A stretch of 64,000 nucleotides of DNA from Linepithema humile (taxonomy: Eukaryota; Arthropoda; Insecta; Hymenoptera; Formicidae). The stretch covers positions 23,076,532 to 23,140,531 of the forward strand of contig NC_090131.1 in the NCBI RefSeq assembly GCF_040581485.1, in the 5' to 3' direction. The position numbers were made by a program, and so were the translations under genes. Positions 13,001 to 26,700 of this stretch are shown here, piece after piece. The notes beneath the pieces are model-generated. The model was not told where the DNA came from. It did not search any database and worked only from the letters and a program-made list of their open reading frames with translations. Numbering within the stretch: position 1 is the stretch's first letter; every line of letters begins with the position of its first letter.

Positions 13001-16000
13001 AACAACTATTGCGTGCGACAAAATTACAAATTTTCTAGAAACTGCCGCTCATTAAAGTCAAATATACGTACAAATATTTTAGAGAAGTCAATTAATTTAC
13101 CTGACATAATGAAATATCGTAGCTGTCGTTATTTTACTTTTCAGTTGCATATAAACTGATTGCAAGTCCAAAGATGTTATAATATCCTCTAGTTCTAACA
13201 TCAGTTTTAAAGATGTGTCCGCTTGCCCCATAATGTATAATTTTACTGCCACTTTTGTTATGGTCCACTGAATCCACGCCGTTACAACTAAACCGTCCTT
13301 TTCTACAAAAAAAAAAAAAAGTATGTTAGCTGCAAGAACAATGAAAAAGACAAACATTTGAAGAGACATTTAGCTCACCATATCCTTGCTCGTCTTTCGA
13401 CGTGGATACAGTCGAATTGGTAGTCGTGTCTTCTTGATACATTATTTGAGTTGGGGTGGACGGAGTTTGAGGTATGACAGGGAGAACAATTTGCGCTTCG
13501 TTGCTTATCTGAGATGTGATTGCGTGGTCTTCTCGAGAGTGGCATAAAGTTCGTAATAATTTTATGAGACTTAAAGCTATATTGCTCATAAAGATGACCT
13601 GAAAAACAGAAATGCATTTTGAAAATTACACGTTTATATTATATCAGTATTATTTTAGAGAACCAAAAAGAATTTAAATGAATACCTGCTCTTCCGAAAG
13701 TGAAATGATGATAGGAGAATTGTCAATATGTACACAAATGCTTAAGGCAGTAAGCGTGTTTGATGCAGTTGCGGCTGTTTTAGTTGTAAGAGCTACTGTA
13801 GCATTTAACGTCACTTTTTTAATAAAATTCTTTTGTGTCCGTTGTTGCAATGTATAACAATGAAAATCGATCAGACTCAATGTCCATGGAAAACTTTGTA
13901 CTTCTGAAATAGTAATAACATTGGTATTAAATCATCACTTATTTTTCTTTTTAGTAAAATTTTTTATGAATTATTACTTACGATATGTCCACATAGATTC
14001 TGGTAGTTTAACCGGAAGTTTCTGCAGATATGGGCTAAGTAACTCAGCGTTCAGATTAGACGAATGTATAAGAAGACTTGGTAATTTTATTATCATTATT
14101 TGTAGATCTTGATTTTCTATTACAGACTGGTCTTTGGCTTGTTCTATGCCTTGTAATATATTTTATTAATTATTTTTATGATTTCTACAACTGTATTAAT
14201 ATTTATTAAAAAGACAGGAATCAACAATAAAAGAAGTCATTGAAAGATTTAAAAACAATTTTCGATTTGATCCCCGCCTTTTTTTATTCGTCTATAATCA
14301 AATCATTTACCATCGGCTCCAATACCGCTCATTGTATCAGATGGTATGTAAATGATAATATGTCCTATATAACCACTTAGTACAAGGCTGCACCACCACG
14401 AATACGATTCCGCCAATTTGACCAGTATTCCCGATTTCTGTAAGTTCTATCATAGACCATTTATATTTATTAGAACATAGTATTGCGCCCGCTACATGTG
14501 AATAAAATGTACATTTTAACATTCTAGATCGTTATAAAATTGTAAAATATAAGATTTCAATGCATTACAGTAAAGTTCTAAGTTCATCAAATGATATGAT
14601 ATAAGATTCTAAAGCATAAAAATGAATAAAATGTACATTAACGTTGTACATTAATTTTAACATTATAATATTTAATATATTTTATTCATTTTTATGCTTC
14701 AGAATCTTATGTCATATCATTTGATGGGACTAGAACTTTACTATGATGCATTCAAATCTTATATTTTAGAATTCTAAACCATTTCTTTGTTTAAAATATA
14801 AGATTTCAGTGCATTGTAGTAAAGAAATTGTACATTCTAAAATTCTAACCTAACCTAACAAATGTTATGATATAACATTATAAAACATATATTTTATTCA
14901 TTTTTATGCCTTAGAATCTTATATCATATCATTTAGTGGGCTCAGAACTTTATTGTGATGCATTGAAATCTTGTATTCTAAAATTCTAGATCATTTCTTT
15001 GTTTAAAATATAAGATTTCATTAATACTTCTTGCTCTCCTTCCATTTTAGATTCGCTTTTCCTTTGTGTTTCATCATTTCGCAGCGTTTTCGATTTTTCC
15101 GTAACTGCTGATTTTCGTTTCTCTTTGTCTGATGAACTGTGCACACTCTCATGTAAACTCGGAAACGTCTTTTTCCGCGTGCCTGTGTCAGACGATGTAC
15201 CTTCAGTGATCAACTGACTATCTGAACGTAATACATGTACACTTCCCAATCTGTTACAAGTGGCACGATATTCCAGCCATTCGAAGAAAAGAGGATCCAA
15301 TGAAGCTCTGATTTCGGCGATTTTAAATGAGACTAGTGGTGGATGTGTCTGTAGTTCGACATTCTTAGGAAACTGTATCACGGCAGACAGAAGAGGTACA
15401 TTTTCTGCATCCCTAAAAATATGATTTAATTAGTCAAAATTTCTTAAATTACCTTACATACATTAGTAATATATATACAGACTTGCTGTCATGATTTTCT
15501 GGACCCGAAAGAATAAAGGCTTGCTGAGAATCATTGAGAGCAAATACTTTTATAGAATTTACATTCACTTCGTTTGATATTGTAACCGAAGATGATATAT
15601 TCTTACAGTTTATATTTTCTAGATATAATTCTAAATATACTGGACCTGCAAAACATTAATAATTTTTTAATTATATTTAAAAATGTAACACTCAAAATTT
15701 ATAAAGTAATTGACTTGATCTAGTAAAATGTAATATTTGGCATTTACATACATTTTTCCTGACAGGCGTCGTTAAAAAGAGTGGAACACATAAGTGGATT
15801 TGCAGTATCCGCAGAACTAAGAACGGAAGTTACTATAGACACGGCAGCCATTAATTTTGCCTTAGTTCCTGTGATAGTAATGCTATCTGATTGAAAGGAG
15901 TATGATTTTTGAACCATATCCATATCTCGCCAATATTGAGGGTACAGTAAAACTTTTGAAAAAGCTTCCACTGAATAAGGCATTACTATTAAAGTATCAC

Positions 16001-19000
16001 ATGTCTTTGTTAAATGCAGTTGACTTTTTGCTCCAATTACCTATAAGAACATTTCGATATTAAACTTATTGAAGGTATTATAATAAAATTGCGCATGAAA
16101 GTTTGCTCACTTGTATATCAGTAATCGCATGGCACTGTGTAAACATTTCTACCGACAGCTCTGTCAATTTTGACGCACAAGCCACGAGTCTAAAAGGATA
16201 CATAGGCTGAACTGTAGTGGCGCTTGTTTCATCACATTCGATGCTCACAAAAGGATCATCCGTAAGAGCTGGAGCTAATGGAGTAGTCTGGAAAAACAAG
16301 TTATTCATACATTTAAAACAATCGGTAGGTAAAATGTGATAAAGATATCTCTTACCCGAGTTTCAATAATTTTACGTTGCCGTGGCATGCCTATAACGCA
16401 ATGATCTGCTAACTGTAATTGCAGCGATGCCCTTTTCAGAACTAATTTTGTTTCTGTCATCGATACGTTCTCCCTGAGTGCTTCGTATTCTTCCAATGTA
16501 ACGGGGGGTAGCTCGTCGATAAGAGGATCTGAAATTGAAATTTGCAGAATCACAATTTTTATTTAGCATAAAATTATAATTGAAAGTGCATCAGTATCGT
16601 CACCGATATTCACCTGGTTTCGTTACAAGGTAGGGATCGTAATCGTATTTTGCTGCGGCTTCTTTAATGGTATCAATACGATGAAAAATGCCAGAGCATA
16701 ATCTGACCGTTAGATCTCCAGCTAGATACCTTACGACTCTGCGTTCCTGAAAATTGCTGCAAAAGGTAAGTTGTTTATAGAGACTTTTTTCCACGTTTTG
16801 CACATAGTCGTATAAAAATTTCTGAACCACCTGTATTCGAAGTTTGACCCAAGCTCGAGCAATCTTTCGGGCGTTATATCGTCGGGCAATTCCATGTAAT
16901 AAACATAATCCATCACAAACGCCGGACATCTTTCTAATAATTTTTCAACTGGAAAGAATAAACTTTATTACTTTCCATAAAATATTATGCATGCCTTTTT
17001 AATAGATTATATCATACCCGAGGCTGTCGCTAAGTGATGATCTATTCCTTGCTTGTAGTCTCTTTTTTTTCCCTTGTTTTCTACTGCTTCTTGGTCAAAT
17101 AATGAATCTTTCAGATAGTCATTATTTAAGTTCCCAGCTGTTATGTAAAGCGGTGGCTACAATAATAATTCGCTATTCAGCATTTCATTTAATTTCGCGT
17201 ATGTGTATATATCCGGCAATAATAACTAATCACTTTACTTGTACTCCGTCAACAACTTCTAGATGTCCGCAACTGCACGTTCCTCGTGGATAAAGCTGTA
17301 TACATGTCACTCCCACTTGGAAGGTTGTCATTGTAATTCCTTGAAGTAAAGTATCTATCACAACTCCGTTTAACCGAAGTGATAAAAACGATTTGTACCT
17401 AAGTTTCCGAGATTTATAAAATAATTGCTCTTTGACACTTTCAACAGTCTGTAAAAAAAAAACGCATAAACATTATTTCCAACTTATCTATGACGCAAAA
17501 ACGATGTCTTTTGAAGAAACGCATTATGTTATACCTTAAATGTTAAAGTAGCATCATCTATATAAACACCTAAATGTATTGTATGACCAGAATATGCTAT
17601 TTCTTGCTCGTTGGACCAATCGTTATCCCAATCACCGGGCAGAACAGATGACACCATGTTCCATGCCCAACCACCCCACCCAACTGCATCTGTAGCAGTT
17701 CCTGCTATCTGACTTGTATCATCTAAAAAAAAAAAGGTATTAATATTATTACCGAGTAAGCAAAATGTTAGCAATGCTGGCGTATTAACAATTTTATCAA
17801 ATTTACTATCACTGTCAATATTGCTAACATTTGACTATATATATATATATATATATATGGAATAAATTTTCAAAAAATAAATAAATAAAAACTATGAAAT
17901 AAAAAACAATACTAAACCTTGACTAACGTCTTCTCTCTCATCCACCGTAATGGAAGATTTTTCTTTGCATGGTGGAAACTGTTTCGTTTGTAGTGCCAGT
18001 ACTAAAGCCGCCAATCTAAGAAGCATCGGTACTTGCTGTTCAGTCATACTAAATTCCATTTTTTCGCAATGAAGATCGAGTCGTGTGATAGATGCTCTTT
18101 TCGAAATATTGCTGTGATAGTTTATAATCATGCGAATGGTCATTGAACATCGATATAAAACGGGATCCTACATTAATTAATATTCAAATTAGTTTCTTCC
18201 TTAATTAAGTTACGTTTTCTTATTTCTTATTTTGTTTACTTATTTCAAAATATACGTGCAAAATATTAATCTGAGCTAATTACTTGATATATCTCTATTT
18301 TTCCTGATGCATCCATTTTATCTAAGCACAATGTCAAATCCTGGATAGTAATAACCTTCCTCAGCATCACTTCTTGATTGTTGACTTCTAAACATGAATA
18401 TTATACATATTAAAATAATTCAATCATAATTTTATATTAATGAAATAAAAAAATATCAATTTTACTCAAATTTATATGGATAAAAAATACGCACCGGTAA
18501 ATGCTGGCTCCCATTTATTATCAACAGTTTGCATGCTTAAAAATCTCACATTTACACTAAGCACAATGTCTTCTTCTACATATTTTAAGATCAGATTGTT
18601 ACAGTGAATTGTAATATTATTAATGACTTTTGTAACTATACTTTTTATGTACCCAGGTGGAGCTTCCTCCCTGAAAAATTAATGTGTTACGTTATGTTGT
18701 TAATGAATACCAAGTTTTACGATCATCAGATTATGATAGCTACTTACTGCACCATCTCCTTTCTTTTCTGTAACGTAGCTGTACTAGTTTCTGTGGTGCT
18801 TTCATCTTTCAATTTTAAAATACACTCTGTAGACAAAAAATATAACATGCTTTATATATTAAGCATTTGGCAGCTTTTATTAGACAGAATTAATATTAAA
18901 CAGAATTATGACATTGTAACTTACCTATAGTATTAATGGTAACAACTATTGGTTCAGAAGTAATTTTTACCCATGGAACATGTATCAATAATTCGTGTAT

Positions 19001-19449
19001 GTGTCCACTGACAAAGACGAATGGAAGATTCAGTTGTTCTTCCAATACTTCTAATCTTAGATCTAGGTTCTGAAATGACGCATCTCCACCCCACAAGGAT
19101 ACCTGAAAAAAAAAATATTTCCTTTTTTAAAATATCTTAAAGAATTATTAACTTCATTTTAGAAAGTATTACTTTCTTATTTTATACATACTAATTCATT
19201 TCTTACTCTAGAATAAAAACAATTGATATCATTTTGTGAATTGGATAATATAATGCATATATTTCTATATTTATACATTTAACATTTGCTTTTTTTGTTT
19301 CAAAAATTATTCATATAAGAACTAATATAAATTTTACATGTAAAAATCCAACTTATATTTACCTGTGATTGTTCCGGCTTAAAATTTTTCACATATTTTT
19401 CTACATAACTGAGAATTACTGGTGTTATATAAGATTCCAATTTAAACAT
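4087..19449 (-). CDS. VPS13B: Intermembrane lipid transfer protein VPS13B (COH1-like), many exons
   Basis: A giant rod-shaped lipid-transfer protein, in vertebrates at the Golgi/endosome (Cohen syndrome protein). The first coding exon 19449-19363 gives the chorein N-terminus (MFKLESYITPVILSYVEKY), followed by exon 19102-18925 with VSLWGGDASFQNLDLRLE, FVSGHIHELLIHVPW and SEPIVVTINTI, which fit VPS13B better than VPS13A/C/D. Further exons run down the minus strand; one near 17.7 kb carries the Trp-rich VGWGGWAWNMVSSVLPGDW, a conserved internal VPS13 motif. A very long exon of about 9703-6137 (about 1,190 codons) spans the adaptor-binding (SHR-BD) region. Small exons at 5982-5560, 5535-5305, 5280-5075, 5011-4400 and 4317-4087 encode Gly-rich amphipathic C-terminal helices (for example LVGVVTKPLSGAAELVALTGQGLLQG) and end in FYVCPDTRNYLLSLFNIAKR...GFAVL, as in the family. 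The reading appears intact. Internal exon limits are approximate, and I did not join or count the full protein. An inverted-repeat element pair sits in one intron (14.5-15.0 kb). Confidence 0.93.
6137..9703 (-). other. VPS13B: Unusually long GC-rich exon of VPS13B
   Basis: One uninterrupted reading frame of about 1,190 codons lies between an acceptor (TTGCAG near 9704) and a donor near 6137, while the gene's other exons are mostly 100-400 bp. It encodes the VPS13 adaptor-binding beta-repeat region and ends in a Ser-rich low-complexity stretch (LLSYVQSSSSSTSLTSFFSA, about 6630-6690) before the final repeat. From about 6.9 to 8.6 kb it is much richer in G+C and CpG than the surrounding introns, which produces several long spurious antisense and shifted frames. 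Confidence 0.85.
14521..15019. repeat. Two adjacent related palindromic elements in a VPS13B intron
   Basis: Unit 1 (14521-14785) has arms of about 105 bp that are reverse complements with some mismatches: AAGATTTCAATGCATTACAG on the left, and TTTATGCTTCAGAATCTTAT then TGATGCATTCAAATCTTATA on the right, around an AT-rich centre. Unit 2 (about 14786-15019) repeats the same right arm near 14893-14985 and a shortened left arm near 14790-14830. A direct repeat TTCTTTGTTTAAAATATAAG occurs at about 14783 and again at 14995. This looks like tandem insertion or nested duplication of a non-autonomous foldback/MITE-like element. Confidence 0.75.
14845..14860 (+). repeat. Telomere-like CCTAA motif
   Basis: CTAACCTAACCTAACA contains two to three copies of CCTAA, the complement of the insect telomere unit TTAGG. 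It is very short and lies inside the palindromic element region. A similar AGGTTAGGTTA is at 21021-21031. Confidence 0.4.
17838..17859. repeat. (TA)n microsatellite in VPS13B intron
   Basis: An uninterrupted AT dinucleotide run of about 22 bp lies in an intron. Confidence 0.9.
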
Positions 19450-20769
19450 TGTGTTTGATAGAGCAAAACATCTAGCATATTTTTATAAGCTTTTTTAATT
19501 AAAGATGCCAAAGATGTTCTTTTATCACAATTCTTTTCTTTGATTTTTCATAGTATTGAATAAAGTAATTTATAATTTATACCATTTTTGTCCAACATAA
19601 ATGCATGTAATAATTTGGAATGGATGTCATATATTTTAACATATACAATACATGTAAGTTTTTCTGAAAATGAAATAAATATAGGTTATTGTATAATATT
19701 AAACGTCAACTTTTAGTTTGATACTTTGATATTATAATGTAATATACAAAGAATAAAAATGCAAACTTTGAATAAAACATGCTTAATAAACAATATAAAT
19801 ATAATTATTAGTGATACATACATTGTCTTATCAAAGATGTTTCTTATCAAAAACAAAAATGTGTGAAAACATCAGACACATTAAATATAATTAAAATAAA
19901 TGCAACTTTTTAGAACCGTGTATTTTTATCATTTTTAATTTGGTTTATATAGTATTTATAAAAAAAATGGGATATAGAATTATTATAAAAAGTTTGAAAG
20001 AAAACAAGTTTATTTATAATTAAGCTTTTCAGCAAATGGCATTCACATCCCATTATCTAGATTTTTAATGTGATCTGAATATTAGATAAGTAAATATTGA
20101 AATAATTCAATGTCACAGCTGATCGTACACCTGCTAAATGACAACTCACGTAATTTTGGCAAACATACGTCACAAAACTATTACATGACCACGTCTTTTG
20201 CCGCAAAATAAATATAGCAACAGCATTGATTTTGCCAAATAAATGTTTCTAAAGTTTAAGTTAAAATTTCAATTGCAACTATTTTGTGATTTATCTATTC
20301 ATACATTGACTTATGTTAACCTCTTTTCCGCGACGTACTGTTTCCAGGTCGGATGCACAATTTACACGATGACAGCTGTAAAACGCATGCGCGAGAGATA
20401 ATCCTTCTAGGAGCGAAATTAGAATTTTTCAGATTCGAAAAAATTTGTATTACATTAAATTTCTTCAAAATTACCGTTTTATTGTTATATTTTTATATTT
20501 TATGACAGTATTAGAATATTTTACAAAAATTACAAAAGTAAATCAACGAGTAAAAAGTGAAGTAAATGTAAAAAAAAATGTTCAAAAAGAGTCTCTTTAT
20601 TTTTAAATTTTTCAAATACTTTACGACGTTCATTTATTTGTACATGTCGTTTTATGCATAATTTCTGACTGATCTATGAATTATCAGGATGAAACACATG
20701 CTTAATATATCTGTAATTGTAAAAAATTGTATCCCTTAAATAGTTTTCTCTTTACAATTTTTCGTCATA
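19450..20769. promoter_or_regulatory. Divergent intergenic region between VPS13B and the dynein gene
   Basis: No coding potential. The VPS13B start (19449, minus) and the dynein start (20770, plus) face away from each other. An NRF1-like CGCATGCGCG lies at 20384-20393 in a small CpG-richer patch (20330-20420), a likely promoter core. Everything else is AT-rich. Confidence 0.5.
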
Positions 20770-23700
20770 ATGGCAAATACGTATCCCGCGTCGCGGGATT
20801 ATACAAAACCTGCTATTAATCAGCGAATTGCTGAATTAGTAAAGAGAAGAATTGGTACACGAGAAGATTTACCTATGGAAAGCACAAAAGAGCGTCTCGT
20901 AAGTACTTTCACGAGTTATTATATTTTCATTGATAGTCTCGATACATATGCATCTTTTCAAGAATGTTATTACATATGCATTATACGGTCTGCAGGGGAT
21001 TACCGTAATCAAGTTATTATAGGTTAGGTTACGTTTCGCAAATATAGATATTTATATTTTTAGGCAAAATTCAAAGAGATTCGCAATGCTAGGCAAGGAT
21101 TATTGAAAGTTACACATCGACACGTCTTGGAGATGGTAGCATACATTTTGAACACAGACGCCGAGATGCTGGAAGAAGGGATTCTTGATAAAGATGAATA
21201 TGTAAATGTATTTAGCAATTTTTTTGCCGAGGGTGGAAGACAAGCAATTCTTATATATTTTCAACCTATGAGTTCTCCAACATTTGGTAATGATTGATAT
21301 TCTTATTGATGTTTTTTTCTTTGTTATATGAATAACGATGATCATGTCTTTTCATTATACCATAATTTTATACGTGAATTCTACACAATCTCAGAATCTG
21401 GTCGATGGACGCCGCGACTTAGCAAAGAACAGCAAGTTGTACGTTGTTGCATAACGGATGGTACCACCGAAGAGTTTTCAGGAAAATGCGTTATAGTTTA
21501 TCGACTAAAGTCAAATCTCGAGTTTGGAGTCAAGCATTTACTCGACGCAAGTATCTTAATTAAAAGTTGACGTTTACGTGACACGTTACTTTAAATTTAC
21601 ATTGCATTTTTTGAATGATAGAAATAATTAAAACAGAATTATTTTCATTAATATTTACATTAATAAAACGCAGAAATTTGTGCATCTTTTTTTTGGAATT
21701 TATCTCTAAACTTTTTTATGCTGCTTCATATATTTCACGTTCTATGTAGGAAACATATTATGCTTATGCCGAAGTAGATCCTATATCAAAAAGTGCATTG
21801 GCAGCTATATCTGATTTAATTTCACGATTGCACGCACGAACGTTAATTGTTAACACGCAATGGGGAGAATTGTCGAAAAGTGAAATCGGAGGAAAGATAA
21901 GAGATGATTTTATAGGCGATTTTAAAGATTTCTGCGAATTTCTTAGTAGTAAATAACTTACAATTTATATTTATTCAATTATTACGTGTATTTTTAATTG
22001 CTGAAATATCAGTTTGTTTTATCTTTTTATAGTGACAAAGATAGATTTGGAAAGTATTATATGCTTCCACATTAACTGGGATCTTTATCAGAAATATTTA
22101 GCTCATCCCGAAACAATTAGAAAAAGCCTTCGTAAACCGGACGTTATTGAAGCAGCAGAAGCTGATGTCCAAATATGGATGAAATTGATGGAACGGGTAT
22201 AATTTTTATTAATTATATTTCTTGACACAGGTTGATTTTGTGATTTTATCGAACGTTCTTGCAGGCTATCGTTGAGAGCCAGCAATTGCGCAGAGAAACT
22301 GAAACTGTAGGACCGTCCGTGGAACTTGCATATTGGCGGAGATTACTTGCTCGATTTTCATCAATAATAAATCATTTAAAATCTCCTTACACTCAATCGT
22401 TTATAAAATTGCTAACAGAGGCGAAATCGAAACTTATTAAGGTAAAGAATATAAAATACTTAATTAACTAAATATATTATATTATACGCGCAAACAGATA
22501 CATATTGGCAAAAAATAAATAAAATATTATTAAATTTGAATCGATAGAAAGCTATTTTATGAAATGGGATTCATAAAGTCAAAGCACAAGTCTTGTTTTA
22601 ATTTAAATATTTTTTTATAAATTTTAATTTCTCTTTGTTCTCACAATCGGTGCATATTACCGCTGCTTTGTATTTTTTTATATCTGTCAATTTGTTTGAT
22701 TTTGTTTGTAAAATATAATGGCAATAAAAAGCTGAGTGCAGAGTAGAAAGAAGAATTCAGTTTTAAAATAATAGTAATATACAAATTAAAGTTTTTACAT
22801 ACAGAAATGGAAGAAATTAGAAGATCATGCCACAACGATACATATTTTATCGCAAGATAATGTGAAGTATCTGTACTCCTTAGAAAAATTTACACAGCCA
22901 TTGTATAGATTAGATCCAACAAAAATAGGAGATTATTTACCAGCACTCATGTATGCTGTAAGGATGATTTACGTTACGTCGCGATTTTTTAATACAAGAA
23001 AGATGGTAACTGCAGTATATGTAAAGGTATGTTTTCGGAATTAATTACCAATCAAAATTTAAAAATATTAATTTAAAACATTCAGATGGTTTTAATTGCA
23101 AAATTATTTTTTAAAGATTATAAAATTGCAATTATTAATTGATTATAAAATTTACAAAGTTGTGTAAGAATTTTTATTGCGATAAATTACGTTAGTCTTT
23201 TTTTTTTTGTTTTTACTATATTATGTCAATTTATTATTTTTTTTTAGATAACAAATCAAATGATATTAGCGTGTAAAGCATACTTGACGGAGAATGGAAA
23301 ACTGAGCATTTGGGATGAATTGAAAGGTACTATGATATCTAAAATAAAGGTAAATGAAGCAAATTATATAAAATTAATGCTTTTTGTCTTGTAAATTAAT
23401 CCTGCATAATTTAAACTATAAAATCAGTAATTATTTTGCAGGATTGTATTAAGCTATGTGAAACGTATCACGAATGTTACGACAATATGTGCAAGGAAGT
23501 CGAAGAATCTCCCGGGGAGAAGCCCTTTGAAGTATCCGAAATGTATGTTTTTGGAAAGTTTGGCACTTTTAAAACAAGAATAATAAAAGTAAGTAAATAA
23601 GAAAATTAAAATAAGTCATAAAATCTGTGCTGAGTTATTTTTTATTTGCGATATATAATACAGATCATGGACATCCTTGAAACAGCATGGATGTACTCTA

Positions 23701-26700
23701 TTCTGCACAGTTCCACTATAGAAGGAATTGATACGTACGCGCAAAAATATACTAGTTATTTCAAAAAGATTTCGTCGCAAAAGTACGATCCCTTGGATCA
23801 CAGAAAATTTTATTTCGACACTGATTACGATGAATATAAAAAAAGTGTGGCAGAAACCGACATTGAACTTCGAACATTCTTTCACAATTTCATTGCCCTT
23901 GTACCGAATATAACACAGGTGTTAGAAATAATTACTAGGTAGGTTTTTGTGAACTATTTTTGAGCCTTTAATTATGCCATGAAATATATTCTAATTTGTG
24001 CTCTTTTAGATTTCAAAAATTGAATCTTAAACAACTGAGAATTGATAGAAAGTGCTTAGAACTCGTAACGATGTACGAACGAGAGATTGAAAATGTTCGC
24101 GATAGATATAATGAAGATAGATCTCATCCATGCCTGTCAAGGAACATTCCACCCATTGCTGCTAGAATCCTATGGATTCGTCAATTATCGAAACGCATTG
24201 AAGTTCCTATGAGTATGTTTAAATCACATCAAAAAGTGATTGCTCACGAGTCTATGCAGAAGTGCATTAAGATGTACAATGCGCTCATCAGCGTGTTCAT
24301 CCATTACGAGTTAATATATCACAAAGCGTGGTACGATTCGGCTGACATTGTAAGTTAATGTTTAAGCTTCCAGCTAATTGTTATTAGATATGTTTTTTTC
24401 TGTTATTTGAGATAAATAGACTTGAAAATATTTTGACTGAAAAACATTTGATAAAATTTGAAATACGCAATAAATTTTTGCTTCTTAAAAAGATAAACTT
24501 CTAAAGATAGCAAATTTTGGAAATAGCTTACACATTTATTATTATATTAAAATGATTGAAAAATATTTTAATTACTAGGTTCGTTTGGCATTATCGTCGC
24601 CTATAATTGTGCGCCATCCAAAAACAAACAAGTATTGTTTAAATTTTGATTCCTACATACACGAAGTGGTACAAGAATCGGAACATATGTCTAAATTTGG
24701 TTTGGAAGTTCCGGATTTTATACAAGTTTTAGTTTTTTGCAAGGAGAAAATATTTTCTTCTTACGAAACAGTGAAAAAACTGCTAAAGAAAAATGATGCC
24801 CTTAGGTATATAAATTTATTTAATAAATTCTGATTTAAACTATCGTACAGATTATATATTTATGCATTTATTATGTTTGTGTGTGCAGACAATCTTTCCC
24901 GATCTTATTTTTAAATTTAATAAAGATCGCACTCGTTGATCTCGAAATCGTTTTTCAACCCTGTCTATCAGTAATTTCGTGGTCTTCATTAAAGATTTCT
25001 AAAGCATGTACTGAAATAGAAAAAGCGATACAAAATGTTCAGATATTCGTCAAGGAAATAACTGATATGAAAGAAGTGAGAGTAGATGAAGTACTTGAGT
25101 TCATTGCGGAATCGATGTTATTAAAACTGGATGAGTATCCAAAAAGTCCAGAACAATTTTTAGCTGACGTTATAGCTTTTAGAGATAAAATTGCAATTGA
25201 CTTGGAAGTAAAATCTTTTGCGGCGGAAAAAGTTGTCACCATGATTATCAATAAATTTATAAATCTTATAACTGATCCTGCTGTTCAAGATGTTAAGTAT
25301 AATTGGTTGGATCCTGAAAAGGTACATAGACAACTGGGATCTGAAACTAGATTAATAAAGGGACCATTTGAACCAGGTAACGTAGTGTTTAGAAAATAAT
25401 AATATATATCATTATTTTGAGTTACAATTAATAAGTGATTAATTATATGTAGGCTTTGGTCATATTGAGCGAACACATAAAGTTAAAATAAATCAAGTGC
25501 ACAATGATTGTATGGAACTATTTGCACACTATAATAATAAATTAATAGATGCTTTGGTAAAATGTACTAAAAATTCTTTGGACTTGTTAAAGAAGAAAGC
25601 AACCATTATGAGGTATTTTGATATTTCCATTTTTCTAAATAAATTTATATAAAGTTTATATTTTGTATTTTTACACATATATGATAGAAACATAATGTGC
25701 ATAAATAAATGCATTCTATTTTAGCGTATTGTTTCAAGATATTGAAATAGAGCAAGAAATACCAATTATGGAGACACACTTTGTTTTACAAATACCAAAC
25801 ATTGTGATTATACCCACAATAGAAGAATTACAGAATCATTTTAGCAAAGTCATCACTAGTATTATAGAAACGAACAAGAATGTCATTATATGGGGACAAC
25901 GATATTCTACGCAAGTTGAACCACTTGGTAATGTAGACAATAGCACTATTAAACGCTTGAAATAAATTTTCTCTGTTATATATGTATATGTTGGAAAAAC
26001 AAAACATTTTACTATTTATGTTATCGTAATATTTTTTAAATTAATAATTAATTTTTAGATGAAAAATTGCTCAAAAACTATTTTCAAATTGTGTCCGATC
26101 ACAAAGATATAATTCGCAGCTCAATGAGTTTGCAAGGTTTAATATTAGTGTTGAAAGATGACGTCTTCAAAGTTGGCAATGTATGAAAATTAATTGTAAC
26201 ACATACCTGGTTATATATTATTATTATATGGTTGTATGGGATAATTAACGTTAATACACTATTCCACAAACAATAGGGAACACTTCAGACATTCAAAATC
26301 GAGCAATTTTCAAACGATTAAAATTCGGCGAAAAATCATCGCGGATAAAAAATTAGAATAATATCTTAAAGCTTGAAGTTTATATTCTTTAGATCGTTTT
26401 TTGAAAATTTTTTATCTACAAAATGTTTATCAACTTTTTTTGTCTACGATGACTTTTCGTCGAACTTCAGTGGTTCGAAAATTGCTTGGTTTTGAGCGTC
26501 TGAAAAGTGTTCTTTATTTTTTGTGGAGTAGTGTATAATTATTTATTTTAATGCTAGTCATATTTACGATATTCCTACATATGGACGGAGAATAGAAATA
26601 ATATCATACAAACGTTTATTGACATGGAGCCTCTCATACAAGAAATTAAAGAGAAATTTATGGAATACGAAGACTTAATGACGGAAATAAAAAATTTACC

